A stretch of DNA of 64,000 bases from Selenomonadales bacterium. Its GTDB lineage: Bacteria; Bacillota; Negativicutes; Sporomusales; UBA7701. The DNA lies in the NCBI GenBank assembly GCA_029975165.1, contig JARKPR010000081.1, positions 62,001 to 126,000 on the forward strand. The letters run 5' to 3'. Under the pieces are notes generated by a model. The model worked only from the letters and a program-made list of their open reading frames with translations. It was not told the DNA's origin and did not search any database. Position 1 is the first letter of the stretch; the number at the start of each line of letters is the position of its first letter. The position numbers and the translations under genes were made by a program. Below, one piece after another: positions 24,209-32,606 of this stretch.

Positions 24209-24223
24209 GTTAGTGCTACTAAC
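24209..24223. promoter_or_regulatory. GTTAGTGCTACTAAC inverted repeat
   Basis: Perfect 6-bp arms around GCT, about 20 bases before the L,D-transpeptidase start, next to an AT-rich CATATAT stretch. It is a candidate operator or mRNA leader hairpin; nothing identifies the regulator. Confidence 0.4.
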
Positions 24224-24241
24224 GTAAAAGAAGGGATGACC

Positions 24242-25468
24242 TTGGCTTTTTTGCGCGCGGCGGCGCTGGCCGCCCTGCTGCTCGCGTGGGCCAGCCCGGC
24301 GCCGGCTGGCGCCAGCCTTAACCCCGATCTGGCGTCGCCGGCCATCGTGATCAATCTGCCCAGCCGGACGCTGGAGCTTTACGCGGGCGCCAAGCTTGTC
24401 AAGGTTTATCCGGTGGCTATCGGCAAGCCGTCTACGCCGACCCCGCTCGGCGATTACGCGATTTTCGAGAAGGAGGTGGATCCGTGGTGGTTTCCTCCCC
24501 GCACAGGGGAGGTGGTGCCTTCGGGACCGCATAATCCGTTGGGCTACCGCTGGATGGGTTTCGCGCCGCTGTATGGCATCCACGGCACCAATGCCCCTTG
24601 GGCGATCGGCCAGGCCGTGTCGAACGGGTGCATCAGGATGCATGAGGCGGACGTGGAGGAGCTTTACCCGTTGGTGCCTTACGGGACGCCGGTAAGGGTG
24701 ACGTACGACCGGGCGGTCGTGAGGGTAGGCGACGACGGGACGCTGTCGCTGGGGATTTACGCCGATGTCTACGGCTGCCGGGAGGTGACGGCGGCGGCGG
24801 TAAAGGACGCTCTGGCCGGACACGGCCTGGAGGGGCTGCTGACGGACGGAGAGGTGGCGGCGATAATCGCCGGGGAGGCCGACCGGCAGGTGGTGTTCGG
24901 CCGCGTCCATCGCTTGCGGGTGAACGGCAGGGTGCTGGTGGAGCGGGCGGTGACGCTGCAGGAGGTTTTGTATGTGCCGCTGGGGCCGGTGGCGGCGGCG
25001 CTGGGGGCGAAGGTGGCGTGGGACGGGGACGCGGGGCTGGCGCGGGGGGCGAAGCGGGCGGTGCCGGGCCGGGTGATGGGGGATAAGGTTTATGTGGCCG
25101 CGGCCGATGCCCACGCGCTGTTCGGCGGGCAGCAGGTGTTCCTGCCGGCGGAGAATATGGTGGCGGTGGATGTGCTGGCGCTGTACCTGAACGGCCGGCC
25201 GCTGGCGGGCGATGTGCAGGTGGTGGACGGCGTGCTGGCGGTGCCGGTGGCGGCGGTGGCCGAGGCCGTCGGCCAGAAGCTGGCTGCCGGGCCGGACGGG
25301 GCTTTGAGCGTGCAGGGTACGAGGGTGCCGGCGGCGCTGGTCGGCGGGACGCCGTACATCCAGCTTACGAAGGTTTACGATGTGTTCCGGGCGTATGTGT
25401 ACTGGAACCAGGAGGCCAGGACGGTGGAGCTGACGTATCCGTTCCTGGTGAAGGACGGGAGTAATTGA
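24242..25468 (+). CDS. Exported L,D-transpeptidase (YkuD) with copper-amine-oxidase-N-like repeats
   Basis: Cross-links peptidoglycan at 3-3 bonds or anchors proteins to it. A signal peptide (LAALLLAWASPAPAGA) leads to a YkuD domain at about residues 30-155: INLPSRTLELYAG, GDYAIFEKE, and the catalytic HGTNAPWAIG...SNGCIRM with the nucleophile Cys. The C-terminal half has repeated blocks (VNGRVLVERAVTLQEVLYVPL, LNGRPLAGDVQVV) resembling the Cu_amine_oxidN1 stalk domains of clostridial surface proteins. The TTG at 24242 is preferred because GAAGGG is six bases before it; the ATG at 24236 directly abuts that site. A strong terminator follows. Confidence 0.9.
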   Translation: MAFLRAAALAALLLAWASPAPAGASLNPDLASPAIVINLPSRTLELYAGAKLVKVYPVAIGKPSTPTPLGDYAIFEKEVDPWWFPPRTGEVVPSGPHNPLGYRWMGFAPLYGIHGTNAPWAIGQAVSNGCIRMHEADVEELYPLVPYGTPVRVTYDRAVVRVGDDGTLSLGIYADVYGCREVTAAAVKDALAGHGLEGLLTDGEVAAIIAGEADRQVVFGRVHRLRVNGRVLVERAVTLQEVLYVPLGPVAAALGAKVAWDGDAGLARGAKRAVPGRVMGDKVYVAAADAHALFGGQQVFLPAENMVAVDVLALYLNGRPLAGDVQVVDGVLAVPVAAVAEAVGQKLAAGPDGALSVQGTRVPAALVGGTPYIQLTKVYDVFRAYVYWNQEARTVELTYPFLVKDGSN

Positions 25469-25473
25469 CGGTT

Positions 25474-25499
25474 GCCGGCCGGGAGTATTCCCGGCCGGC
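25474..25499 (+). terminator. Strong hairpin GCCGGCCGGGA/TCCCGGCCGGC
   Basis: 11-bp perfect stem, loop GTAT, followed by TTTTAA. It separates the transpeptidase gene from polA. The gap up to 25658 holds the probable polA promoter region in AT-rich sequence (AATATAACAG around 25576). Confidence 0.92.
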
Positions 25500-25658
25500 T
25501 TTTAAGTCTCTTTTTGTCGGCAGATTACCGCGGCGAGATTGGGAAAACAGAGAGGGATTTGGGAGAGACTAGCCAATAATATAACAGTTAAGGGTAGAGA
25601 GATTAGGTTGCCGCCGAGGGGACTTCGGCGACAACCGTAGGAATTGGATGGTGGCGTT

Positions 25659-28283
25659 ATGCCCGGGAAGTTTGTGATAATCGACGGCAGCAGCTTGGTG
25701 CACCGGGCTTTTTACGCGCTGCCGCTGCTGGCCACGGCGGCCGGCCAGTATACGAACGCGGTGTACGGGTTCACGACGATGCTGGTGAAGCTGCTGGCGG
25801 ACGTGAAGCCGGACACGGTGGCGGTGGCGTTCGACAAGGGGCGGACGACGTTCCGCAATGAGGCGTATGCCGAGTACAAGGCCCAGCGCAAGGCGACGCC
25901 GGCCGAGCTGGCCGAGCAGTTCCCGCTGGTGCGCGAGGTGCTGGCGGCGATGGGGATCGCGGTGCTGGAGGAGGCGGGCTTCGAGGCGGACGATATTATC
26001 GGCACGCTGGCCTGCCGGGCGGCGCGCGAGGGCCATGAGGTCTTGATCGTGACCGGCGACCGGGACGCGCTGCAGCTTATCGGCCCGGCGACGAAGGTAA
26101 TGCTGACCCGCAAGGGGATTTCGGAGATGGCGCTGTTCGACCGCGAGGCGCTGTACGCGCAGTACGGGGTGACGCCGGAGCAGGTGGTCGATCTGAAGGG
26201 CCTGATGGGCGACGCGTCGGACAATATCCCCGGCGTGCCGGGGGTGGGCGAGAAGACGGCGACGAAGCTGATCGCCGAGTTCGGCTCGGTGGAGAACGTG
26301 CTGGCGAACGTGGATAAGGTGGCGGGGGCGAAGCTGCAAGAGAGACTGCGCGAGAACGCGGCTTTGGCGGTGCTGTCGAAGAAGCTGGCGACGATCGAGT
26401 GCGACATGCCGCTGCCGTCGGCGCCGCAGGATTTTACGCCGGCGCCGGATGTGGCCAAAGTGCGGGAGTTGTTCGCGAAGTTCGAGTTCAAGAGCCTGCT
26501 GGCGAAGGTGGATAGCATTTTCCCCGGTGCGGGCGTCCAGCCGGCCGCCGGGCCGGCCGCGCCGCCGGCGGCGCCGGTGGCGGACAGGCCGGAGGAGGTG
26601 GCGGCGATCGTGGCCGCCGCCCGCGGCGAGGGGATGCTGCGCTGCCGGGTCGTGACGGCCGGCCAGGCGCCGGCGGTGGCCATCGAGGGCCTGGGCGTGG
26701 CGGCCGGGGGCCGGACGGCGTATATCCCCGCCGGGGCTGCCGGCTGGGGTGCTGTGCTGGCGGTGCTGGCGGACGGGCGGGTGGCCAAGGTGACGTACGA
26801 CGCGAAGCCGCTGGCGGCCGCCTGTCTGGCGGCGGGAACGAGGCTGGCGGGGCTGGCGTTCGACGCCTCGTTGGCGGCGTACCTGCTCGACCCGACGGCG
26901 AGCGAGTATCCGCTGACGGCGCTGGCCGAGCGGTACCTGGGCCAGACGGCCGGCTGGACGGAGAAGGAGTGGCGCGGCCGCCCGGAGTACGCGGCCTGGG
27001 CGGCGGCGACGGCCGGCGAGCTGCGGCCGGTTATGGACGGCCTGCTGCGAGAGGCCGGCGCCGAGCGGCTGTATTATGAGGTGGAATTGCCGCTGGTGGC
27101 CGTGCTGGCGGCGATGGAGCAGACGGGGATAAAGGTGGACCGGGAGAGCCTGGCGGCGATGACGGCCGAGCTCGGCGTGAAGGTGGACGGGCTGCTGGCC
27201 GATATTTACCGCATCGCCGGCGAGGAGTTCAATGTAAATTCGACCAAGCAATTGGGGACGATATTGTTCGAGAAGCTCAGGCTGCCGGTGCTGAAGAAGA
27301 CGAAGACGGGCTATTCCACGGATGCCGAGGTGTTGGAGAAGCTGGCCGGGGAGCACCCGCTGATCGATAGACTGCTGGAGTACCGCCTGCTGACGAAGCT
27401 GAAGTCGACGTACCTGGACGGGATGACGGCGCTGGTGAACAAGGCCAGCGGCCGGGTGCATACGAGCTTCAACCAGATGGTGACGGCGACGGGGCGGCTG
27501 TCGAGTTCGGACCCGAACCTGCAGAACATCCCCGTCCGCACCGAGGCGGGCCGCCGCATCCGCGAGCTGTTCGTGCCCGATGCCGGCTACGATGCGCTGC
27601 TGTCGGCCGACTATTCGCAGATCGAGCTTCGCATCCTGGCGCATATGTCGGGGGACGAGGGGCTTATCGCCGCCTTCCGGTCGGGCAAGGACATCCATAC
27701 GGCGACGGCGGCCGAGGTGTTCGGGGTGAGCGAGGCGGCCGTGACGCCACTGATGCGCTCGCGGGCCAAGGCGGTGAATTTCGGCATCGTGTACGGGATC
27801 AGCGATTACGGCCTGTCGCAGGGGATCGGCGTGAGCCGCAAGGAGGCGGGCGAGTTCATCGACAGGTATTTCTCGCGTTATCCGGGGGTGAAGCGCTATA
27901 TCGACGCGATGGTCGCGGCGGCGCGCGAGAAGGGGTATGTGACGACGCTGTTCGGGCGGCGCCGCTATTTGCCGGAGATCCACAGCACGAATTTCAACCA
28001 GCGGTCGTTCGCCGAACGGACGGCGATGAATACGCCCATCCAGGGGACGGCGGCCGACGTGATCAAGAAGGCGATGGTCGAGGTTTACCGCCGCCTGGGG
28101 GACGCGGGGCTTAGGAGCCGCGTCCTGCTGCAGGTGCACGACGAGCTGGTGCTGGAGGTGGCGGCGGCGGAGCTGGCCGAGGTGACGGCGATCGTCCGCG
28201 GGGCGATGGAGGGCGCGGTGAGCCTGGACGTGCCGCTGACGACGGATATAAAGACGGGGAGAAACTGGGCGGAAGCCAAATAG
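25659..28283 (+). CDS. polA: DNA polymerase I
   Basis: Fills gaps and removes RNA primers. 874 residues from the ATG at 25659 (MPGKFVIIDGSSLVHRAFYA). Residues 1-290 are the 5'-3' exonuclease (FDKGRTTFRNEAYAEYKAQR, EADDIIGTLA, GVPGVGEKTA). The middle part corresponds to the 3'-5' exonuclease fold, but the usual DxE motif is absent (VAIEGLGVAAGGRTAYIP), so proofreading is probably lost, as in Bacillus and Thermus enzymes. The C-terminal polymerase is complete: DYSQIELRILAH, RSRAKAVNFGIVYGIS and QVHDELVLE. It is the first gene of a run with mutM, coaE and a transglycosylase, a common Firmicute order. Confidence 0.97.
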   Translation: MPGKFVIIDGSSLVHRAFYALPLLATAAGQYTNAVYGFTTMLVKLLADVKPDTVAVAFDKGRTTFRNEAYAEYKAQRKATPAELAEQFPLVREVLAAMGIAVLEEAGFEADDIIGTLACRAAREGHEVLIVTGDRDALQLIGPATKVMLTRKGISEMALFDREALYAQYGVTPEQVVDLKGLMGDASDNIPGVPGVGEKTATKLIAEFGSVENVLANVDKVAGAKLQERLRENAALAVLSKKLATIECDMPLPSAPQDFTPAPDVAKVRELFAKFEFKSLLAKVDSIFPGAGVQPAAGPAAPPAAPVADRPEEVAAIVAAARGEGMLRCRVVTAGQAPAVAIEGLGVAAGGRTAYIPAGAAGWGAVLAVLADGRVAKVTYDAKPLAAACLAAGTRLAGLAFDASLAAYLLDPTASEYPLTALAERYLGQTAGWTEKEWRGRPEYAAWAAATAGELRPVMDGLLREAGAERLYYEVELPLVAVLAAMEQTGIKVDRESLAAMTAELGVKVDGLLADIYRIAGEEFNVNSTKQLGTILFEKLRLPVLKKTKTGYSTDAEVLEKLAGEHPLIDRLLEYRLLTKLKSTYLDGMTALVNKASGRVHTSFNQMVTATGRLSSSDPNLQNIPVRTEAGRRIRELFVPDAGYDALLSADYSQIELRILAHMSGDEGLIAAFRSGKDIHTATAAEVFGVSEAAVTPLMRSRAKAVNFGIVYGISDYGLSQGIGVSRKEAGEFIDRYFSRYPGVKRYIDAMVAAAREKGYVTTLFGRRRYLPEIHSTNFNQRSFAERTAMNTPIQGTAADVIKKAMVEVYRRLGDAGLRSRVLLQVHDELVLEVAAAELAEVTAIVRGAMEGAVSLDVPLTTDIKTGRNWAEAK

Positions 28284-28298
28284 ACTGGAGGTTGTAGC

Positions 28299-29123
28299 AT
28301 GCCGGAGATGCCGGAGGTCGAGACTATTCGCCGCACATTGACGGACAAGGTTACGGGGAAGCGCATCGTGGCTGTGGATATGCTGCTGCCCAGGCTGGTG
28401 AAGTGGCCGGCGCCGGAGGAATTCCAGGCGGTGGTGACGGATACGGTGATCACCCGCCTGGACAGGCGTGGCAAGTATTTGCTGTTTTATCTCGATAACG
28501 GCAGGGTCATGGTTGTGCATTTGCGCATGACCGGCCGGCTGTGTTTCGTGACGCCGGGGACGCCGCCCGACCGCTTCACGCGGATCGTTTTCAACCTGGA
28601 GGGCGGCAATGCGCTGCTGTACGCCGACAGCCGCACGCTGGGGACGCTGTATGCCCTGCCGGCGGACGAGCTGTGGCGCATCTCGGGCCTGGCGACGCTG
28701 GGGCCGGAGCCGCTGTCGGCCGAGTTCACGCCGGAGTATTTCCGGGAGAGCATCGCCGGCCGGCGGGTGACGATCAAGGGGTTGCTGCTGAATCAGAAGC
28801 TGATCGGCGGCCTGGGGAACATTTATGTGGACGAGGCCCTGGCTCTGGCTGGCATCCGCCCGGAGCGGCCGGCGGCCAGCCTGACGGACGAGGAGGCGGC
28901 GCGCCTCTATGGCGCGGTGAACGCGGTCATCGCCCAAGGGATCGAACACGGGGGGACGACGTTCCGCGATTACCGCGACGGGGCGGGGCAGAAGGGCAGC
29001 AACCAGTATCATCTCAAGGTGTACGGACGCAAGAACGAGGCCTGCCCGGTGTGCGGCACGCCGATCGAGCGGTCGGAGGTGGCCGGGCGCGGCACGCATT
29101 ACTGCCCGCACTGCCAGCGCTGA
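28299..29123 (+). CDS. mutM: Formamidopyrimidine-DNA glycosylase (Fpg)
   Basis: Removes 8-oxoguanine and opened purines from DNA and cuts the strand. 274 residues, the family norm. The protein starts MPEMPEVETIRR. After removal of Met the N-terminal Pro is the catalytic nucleophile, with Glu next to it. NQKLIGGLGNIYVDEAL and the C-terminal zinc finger CPVCGTP...THYCPHCQ are intact. TGGAGG precedes the ATG. It lies 15 bases after polA and 13 before coaE, so it is one operon. Confidence 0.96.
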   Translation: MPEMPEVETIRRTLTDKVTGKRIVAVDMLLPRLVKWPAPEEFQAVVTDTVITRLDRRGKYLLFYLDNGRVMVVHLRMTGRLCFVTPGTPPDRFTRIVFNLEGGNALLYADSRTLGTLYALPADELWRISGLATLGPEPLSAEFTPEYFRESIAGRRVTIKGLLLNQKLIGGLGNIYVDEALALAGIRPERPAASLTDEEAARLYGAVNAVIAQGIEHGGTTFRDYRDGAGQKGSNQYHLKVYGRKNEACPVCGTPIERSEVAGRGTHYCPHCQR

Positions 29124-29136
29124 GGGGGAAGGGCTT

Positions 29137-29736
29137 ATGCGCGTCATCGGCCTGACGGGCGGCATCGCCAGCGGCAAGAGCACGGTGAGCGGGATGCTGC
29201 GGGAGCTGGGGGCGAGGGTGGTGGATGTCGACGCCATCGCCCGCGCGGTGGTGGAGCCGGGCCGGCCGGCCTGGGAGGAGATCGTGGCCTGGCTGGGACA
29301 GGATATCCTGCAGGCGGACGGGAATATCGACCGCCGGCGGCTGGGCGAGCTGGTTTTCGCGGATAAGGAGGCGCGGGCCGCTCTGGAGGCCATAACCCAC
29401 CCGCGGATTGCGGCCGCGGCGCAGGAGGCGCTGGCGGCGGCGGAGCGGGACGGCTGCGCCGTGGCGGTGCTGGATGTGCCGCTGCTTTACGAGGCCGGGT
29501 GGGACAAGCGGGTGGACGAGGTGTGGGTGGTGTACGTGGACACGCCCACGCAGCAAGGCCGCCTGATGACGCGCGACGGCTTGACGGCCGCGCAAGCCGG
29601 AACCCGCATCGCGGCCCAGGGGCCGCTGGCGGCGAAGGCCGATCTAGCGGACGTGGTGATCGACAACGGCGGCGACCCGGACGACACCCGCGCGCAGGTG
29701 ACGGCGGCGTGGAAACGGGTGGCCGGCGGAAAATAG
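29137..29736 (+). CDS. coaE: Dephospho-CoA kinase
   Basis: Last step of coenzyme A synthesis: phosphorylates the ribose 3'-hydroxyl of dephospho-CoA. 199 residues with P-loop GLTGGIASGKST at residues 5-16, DVDAIAR, HPRI and DVPLLYEAGWDKRVDEV, the standard CoaE landmarks. GGGGGAAGGG precedes the ATG. It lies in the polA-mutM-coaE-slt run common in Firmicutes. Confidence 0.96.
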   Translation: MRVIGLTGGIASGKSTVSGMLRELGARVVDVDAIARAVVEPGRPAWEEIVAWLGQDILQADGNIDRRRLGELVFADKEARAALEAITHPRIAAAAQEALAAAERDGCAVAVLDVPLLYEAGWDKRVDEVWVVYVDTPTQQGRLMTRDGLTAAQAGTRIAAQGPLAAKADLADVVIDNGGDPDDTRAQVTAAWKRVAGGK

Positions 29737-29800
29737 GCGTGAATTTATCCGTGCTTGGGCACATACTTTATAGAGGAAGAGTCGGATGACGGAGTGAGCG

Positions 29801-30367
29801 ATGTTGCGGAAGAAGACCATGGCCGCTGTAACGCTGGCGCTGCTGCTGGCGGCGGCCGGTTTCGCCGTTTATAGCAGCGATTGGTTCCAGAAGAAGTATT
29901 TTTATCCGTTCCCTTATCGGAGCAAGGTTTTTCAGTATGCGGCGGCGTATGAGGTCGATCCGTTCCTGATCGCGGCCGTGATCCGCACGGAGAGTAAGTT
30001 CGTCGCCGTGGCCCGCTCGCCCAAGGGGGCGATGGGGCTGATGCAGATGATGCCGGAGACGGGGCGGTGGGTGGCCGAGCAGGTCGGCAGGGAGGATTTC
30101 CGTCCTGAGCTGTTGAACGACCCGGAGGTGAGCATTCGCTTCGGGGCGTGGTACCTGGCGTCGCTGAAGAAGGAGTTCAAAGGCAACGAGATCCTGATGC
30201 TGGCGGCCTATAACGGCGGCCGCGGCAATGTGAGCCAGTGGATGCGCCAGCTGGGCTGGGGCGCCGATTTCCGGGAGATCGATAAGATACCGTATAGGGA
30301 GACGAAGGAATATGTAGGGAAGGTCCTTTTCGCGCGCGAGAGGTATCGGGAGTTATACGGGCAATGA
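29801..30367 (+). CDS. Membrane-anchored lytic transglycosylase (SLT family)
   Basis: Cleaves peptidoglycan glycan strands with 1,6-anhydro product formation. 188 residues: an N-terminal membrane anchor or uncleaved signal (MAAVTLALLLAAAGFAVY) and an SLT domain with catalytic E64 in IRTESKF, SPKGAMGLMQMMP, and AAYNGGRGNVSQW. The order polA-mutM-coaE-slt is conserved in many Firmicutes, so it is likely the ortholog found there. It could act in growth or spore cortex turnover; nothing here decides which. Confidence 0.93.
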   Translation: MLRKKTMAAVTLALLLAAAGFAVYSSDWFQKKYFYPFPYRSKVFQYAAAYEVDPFLIAAVIRTESKFVAVARSPKGAMGLMQMMPETGRWVAEQVGREDFRPELLNDPEVSIRFGAWYLASLKKEFKGNEILMLAAYNGGRGNVSQWMRQLGWGADFREIDKIPYRETKEYVGKVLFARERYRELYGQ

Positions 30368-30478
30368 CTATTACGGGGGAAGCGGCCTATAAGGTCCATC
30401 TGCGGCGTTAGCTCCTCAGAGCGCTTGCATCTGGAGCCTTCTAGACCGCTTCCGGCAGCACATAAAGGGGAACGGGAG

Positions 30479-32152
30479 ATGCCGGGGAGCAGTTTGGGGG
30501 TTTGTCGTTTGAGGTACGGGAGATATGCGATTTTTTTCGTATTGATAGTGTCTTTGCTGCTGGGCGTGGGCTGCGGGCGGGAGAAGGCGGGGCAGGAGGC
30601 GCCGCCGGCGCCGGCGAAGCTGCAGCCGGGCGGGCAGCTTGTCTACGGCAGCCTGATGGAGCCGAACACACTGAATCCCCTGCTGTCGGACCTGCTGGCG
30701 ACCGCCGAGGTGGGGAGCCTGATTTTCAGCGGCCTGGTGCAGGTGAACGACAAGGGCGAGTGGCTGCCCGACCTGGCGACCGAGGTGCCTACGCTGCAGA
30801 ACGGCGGCGTGAGCCGCGACGGCCTGACGGTGACGTACCGCCTGCGGCCGGGGGTGACCTGGCACGACGGCCAGCCGTTCACGTCGGCCGATGTGAAGTT
30901 CACGTGGGAGACGATCATGAACCGCAAGGTGAACGTCGTTTCCCGCGAGGGCTACGATAAGATCGACGCGGTCGAGACGCCGGACGCCAATACGGTGGTC
31001 GTCCGCTTCCGGCAGTATTACGCGCCTTTTTTGACGCTGTTCACTACCATCCTCCCCCGGCATCAGCTGGCCGGGGCCGCGGATATCAACAAGGCGGCGT
31101 TCAATCGGGCGCCGGTGGGGACGGGACCGTTCAGGCTGCGGGAGTGGCGGATCGCCGAGGCGGTCGTCCTCGAGGCCAACGCCGCTTATTTCCGCGGCCG
31201 GCCCAATCTGGACAGCATCGTTTACAAGGTAATCCCCGACAGCGGCATAATGCTGACGCAGCTTAAGGCGGGGGAGGTCGACATCGTGAGCAACGTCGGC
31301 CTGACCCAGCTGGAGCAGGTTAAGGCGATCAGCGGGGTGCGGGCGGTGGTAACGCCGAACATGATTTGGGAGCACCTCGATTTCAACGTCGACAATGCCT
31401 TGTTCCAGGACGTGCGGGTGCGGCGGGCGATCGCCCTGGCGCTCGACCGGCAGGCGATCATAACGGAAGCCCTCAAGGGGGTGGCGAGCGCGGCGGTGGG
31501 CGACCAGTCGCCGCTGTCGTGGGCGTATAACCCGGCGCTGCAGCCGCCGGCCCGCGACGTGGCCGCGGCCAGGGACCTGCTGGCCCAGGCGGGCTTCAAG
31601 CCGGGAGCGGACGGCATTTTCGCCAAGGACGGGCGCCGGCTGGTGTTCAACCTGGTGACGACGGCGGGCAACAAGACGCGGGAGACGGTGGCCGATACGA
31701 TCGTCCGGCAGCTGAAGGAGGCGGGGGTGGAGGCGACGGTGCGGCTGGCGGACGTGCCGGCGTTTTTCGGCGACGTGCTCAGGAGCCGCCGCTTCGAGGC
31801 GGCGATGTTCGCCTGGGTGGCGGGGCTCGACCCCGACAACGCCAGCCTGTGGCATTCGCGCAATATCCCGGGGGCCGGGAACGGCTACCAGGGGCAGAAC
31901 TACGCCGGCTGGCGGAACCAGGAGGTGGACGGCCTGACCGAGTTGGGGGCACGGACGGTGGATGTGGAGGCGCGCAAGCAGGCGTATTTCCGCGTCCAGG
32001 AGCTGATCGTGCAGGAGGCGCCGGTCATCCCGCTTTATTTCCGTTCGAATATTGACGCGGTGCGCGATGTGGTGGTAAACTATAAGCCGAACCCGACCCA
32101 GGCCGGCAATCTGTGGAACGCCCGCGAGTGGGGCCTGACTAAAAAAAGGTAG
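30479..32152 (+). CDS. Peptide/nickel-type ABC transporter substrate-binding lipoprotein
   Basis: Family 5 solute-binding protein (OppA/DppA type) of 557 residues. An ATG at 30479 with AAGGGG upstream gives a lipoprotein-like signal (FFVLIVSLLLGVGC; the residue at -3 is unusual). Then follow GGQLVYGSLMEPNTLNPLLSD, the family motif region VTYRLRPGVTWHDGQPFTSADVKFTWE, NAAYFRGRPNLDSIVYKVI and RRAIALALDRQ. No permease or ATPase gene is next to it, so it must work with a transporter elsewhere or act as a sensor. The substrate (oligopeptide, nickel or other) cannot be told. Confidence 0.92.
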   Translation: MPGSSLGVCRLRYGRYAIFFVLIVSLLLGVGCGREKAGQEAPPAPAKLQPGGQLVYGSLMEPNTLNPLLSDLLATAEVGSLIFSGLVQVNDKGEWLPDLATEVPTLQNGGVSRDGLTVTYRLRPGVTWHDGQPFTSADVKFTWETIMNRKVNVVSREGYDKIDAVETPDANTVVVRFRQYYAPFLTLFTTILPRHQLAGAADINKAAFNRAPVGTGPFRLREWRIAEAVVLEANAAYFRGRPNLDSIVYKVIPDSGIMLTQLKAGEVDIVSNVGLTQLEQVKAISGVRAVVTPNMIWEHLDFNVDNALFQDVRVRRAIALALDRQAIITEALKGVASAAVGDQSPLSWAYNPALQPPARDVAAARDLLAQAGFKPGADGIFAKDGRRLVFNLVTTAGNKTRETVADTIVRQLKEAGVEATVRLADVPAFFGDVLRSRRFEAAMFAWVAGLDPDNASLWHSRNIPGAGNGYQGQNYAGWRNQEVDGLTELGARTVDVEARKQAYFRVQELIVQEAPVIPLYFRSNIDAVRDVVVNYKPNPTQAGNLWNAREWGLTKKR

Positions 32153-32163
32153 CGGACGAGGTA

Positions 32164-32192
32164 TTGACGGGGGCCGGGGCTTGTGGTAATAT
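32164..32192 (+). promoter_or_regulatory. tRNA promoter, TTGACG-N17-TAATAT
   Basis: TTGACG at 32164-32169 and TAATAT at 32187-32192 with 17 bases between, about 37 bases before the first tRNA-Leu. Confidence 0.8.
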
Positions 32193-32229
32193 AGTTTTGT
32201 CGCCGCAAAAGGGCGACAGAATAATGAAT

Positions 32230-32315
32230 GCGGTCGTGGCGGAACGGCAGACGCGCTAGCCTCAGGAGCTAGTGGGGGCAACCTCGTGGTGGTTCAAATC
32301 CACTCGACCGCACCA
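32230..32315 (+). tRNA. tRNA-Leu (anticodon CAG)
   Basis: 86-base class II tRNA with acceptor GCGGTCG/CGACCGC, long variable arm, T-loop GGTTCAAATCC and encoded CCA. The anticodon stem CTAGC/GCTAG encloses CTCAGGA, so the anticodon is CAG, reading CUG, the dominant leucine codon in most of this window. Confidence 0.96.
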
Positions 32316-32344
32316 CTTCAAATTTAATAGGTTTTCTTTATAAT

Positions 32345-32430
32345 GCGGTCGTGGCGGAACGGCAGACGCACCAGCTTGAGGGGCTGGCGGGGGCAACCTC
32401 GTGGTGGTTCAAATCCACTCGACCGCACCA
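32345..32430 (+). tRNA. tRNA-Leu (anticodon GAG)
   Basis: 86 bases, identical to the preceding tRNA outside the anticodon arm region. The stem CCAGC/GCTGG encloses TTGAGGG, so the anticodon is GAG, reading CUC and CUU. CCA is encoded. It arose by tandem duplication with anticodon-arm change. Confidence 0.96.
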
Positions 32431-32440
32431 TAGGAAAATG

Positions 32441-32469
32441 AAGCTTCCAGGGTATAACCCCGGAGGCTT
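32441..32469 (+). terminator. Terminator of the tRNA unit
   Basis: AAGCTTCC/GGAGGCTT stem extended by GGG/CCC, followed by TTTTTTG, 10 bases after the second tRNA. Confidence 0.88.
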
Positions 32470-32606
32470 TTTTGTTTTAGCAGTGGCCGGACGTAGTTCA
32501 GGCAGTTTTAAGTTGCGTGAGCGATATTTGGTTTGGGGGCAAGGAGATTCGTTTGCCGAAGACGAAGTCAGTCAGTGCCGATGGATGGCGAGACGGGGGC
32601 GTGTGT

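Noticed and set aside
25569..29393. 1274-residue open frame on the minus strand opposite polA-mutM-coaE
   Set aside because: It spans three well-identified genes and the gaps between them. It is a GC-rich shadow with no motifs.
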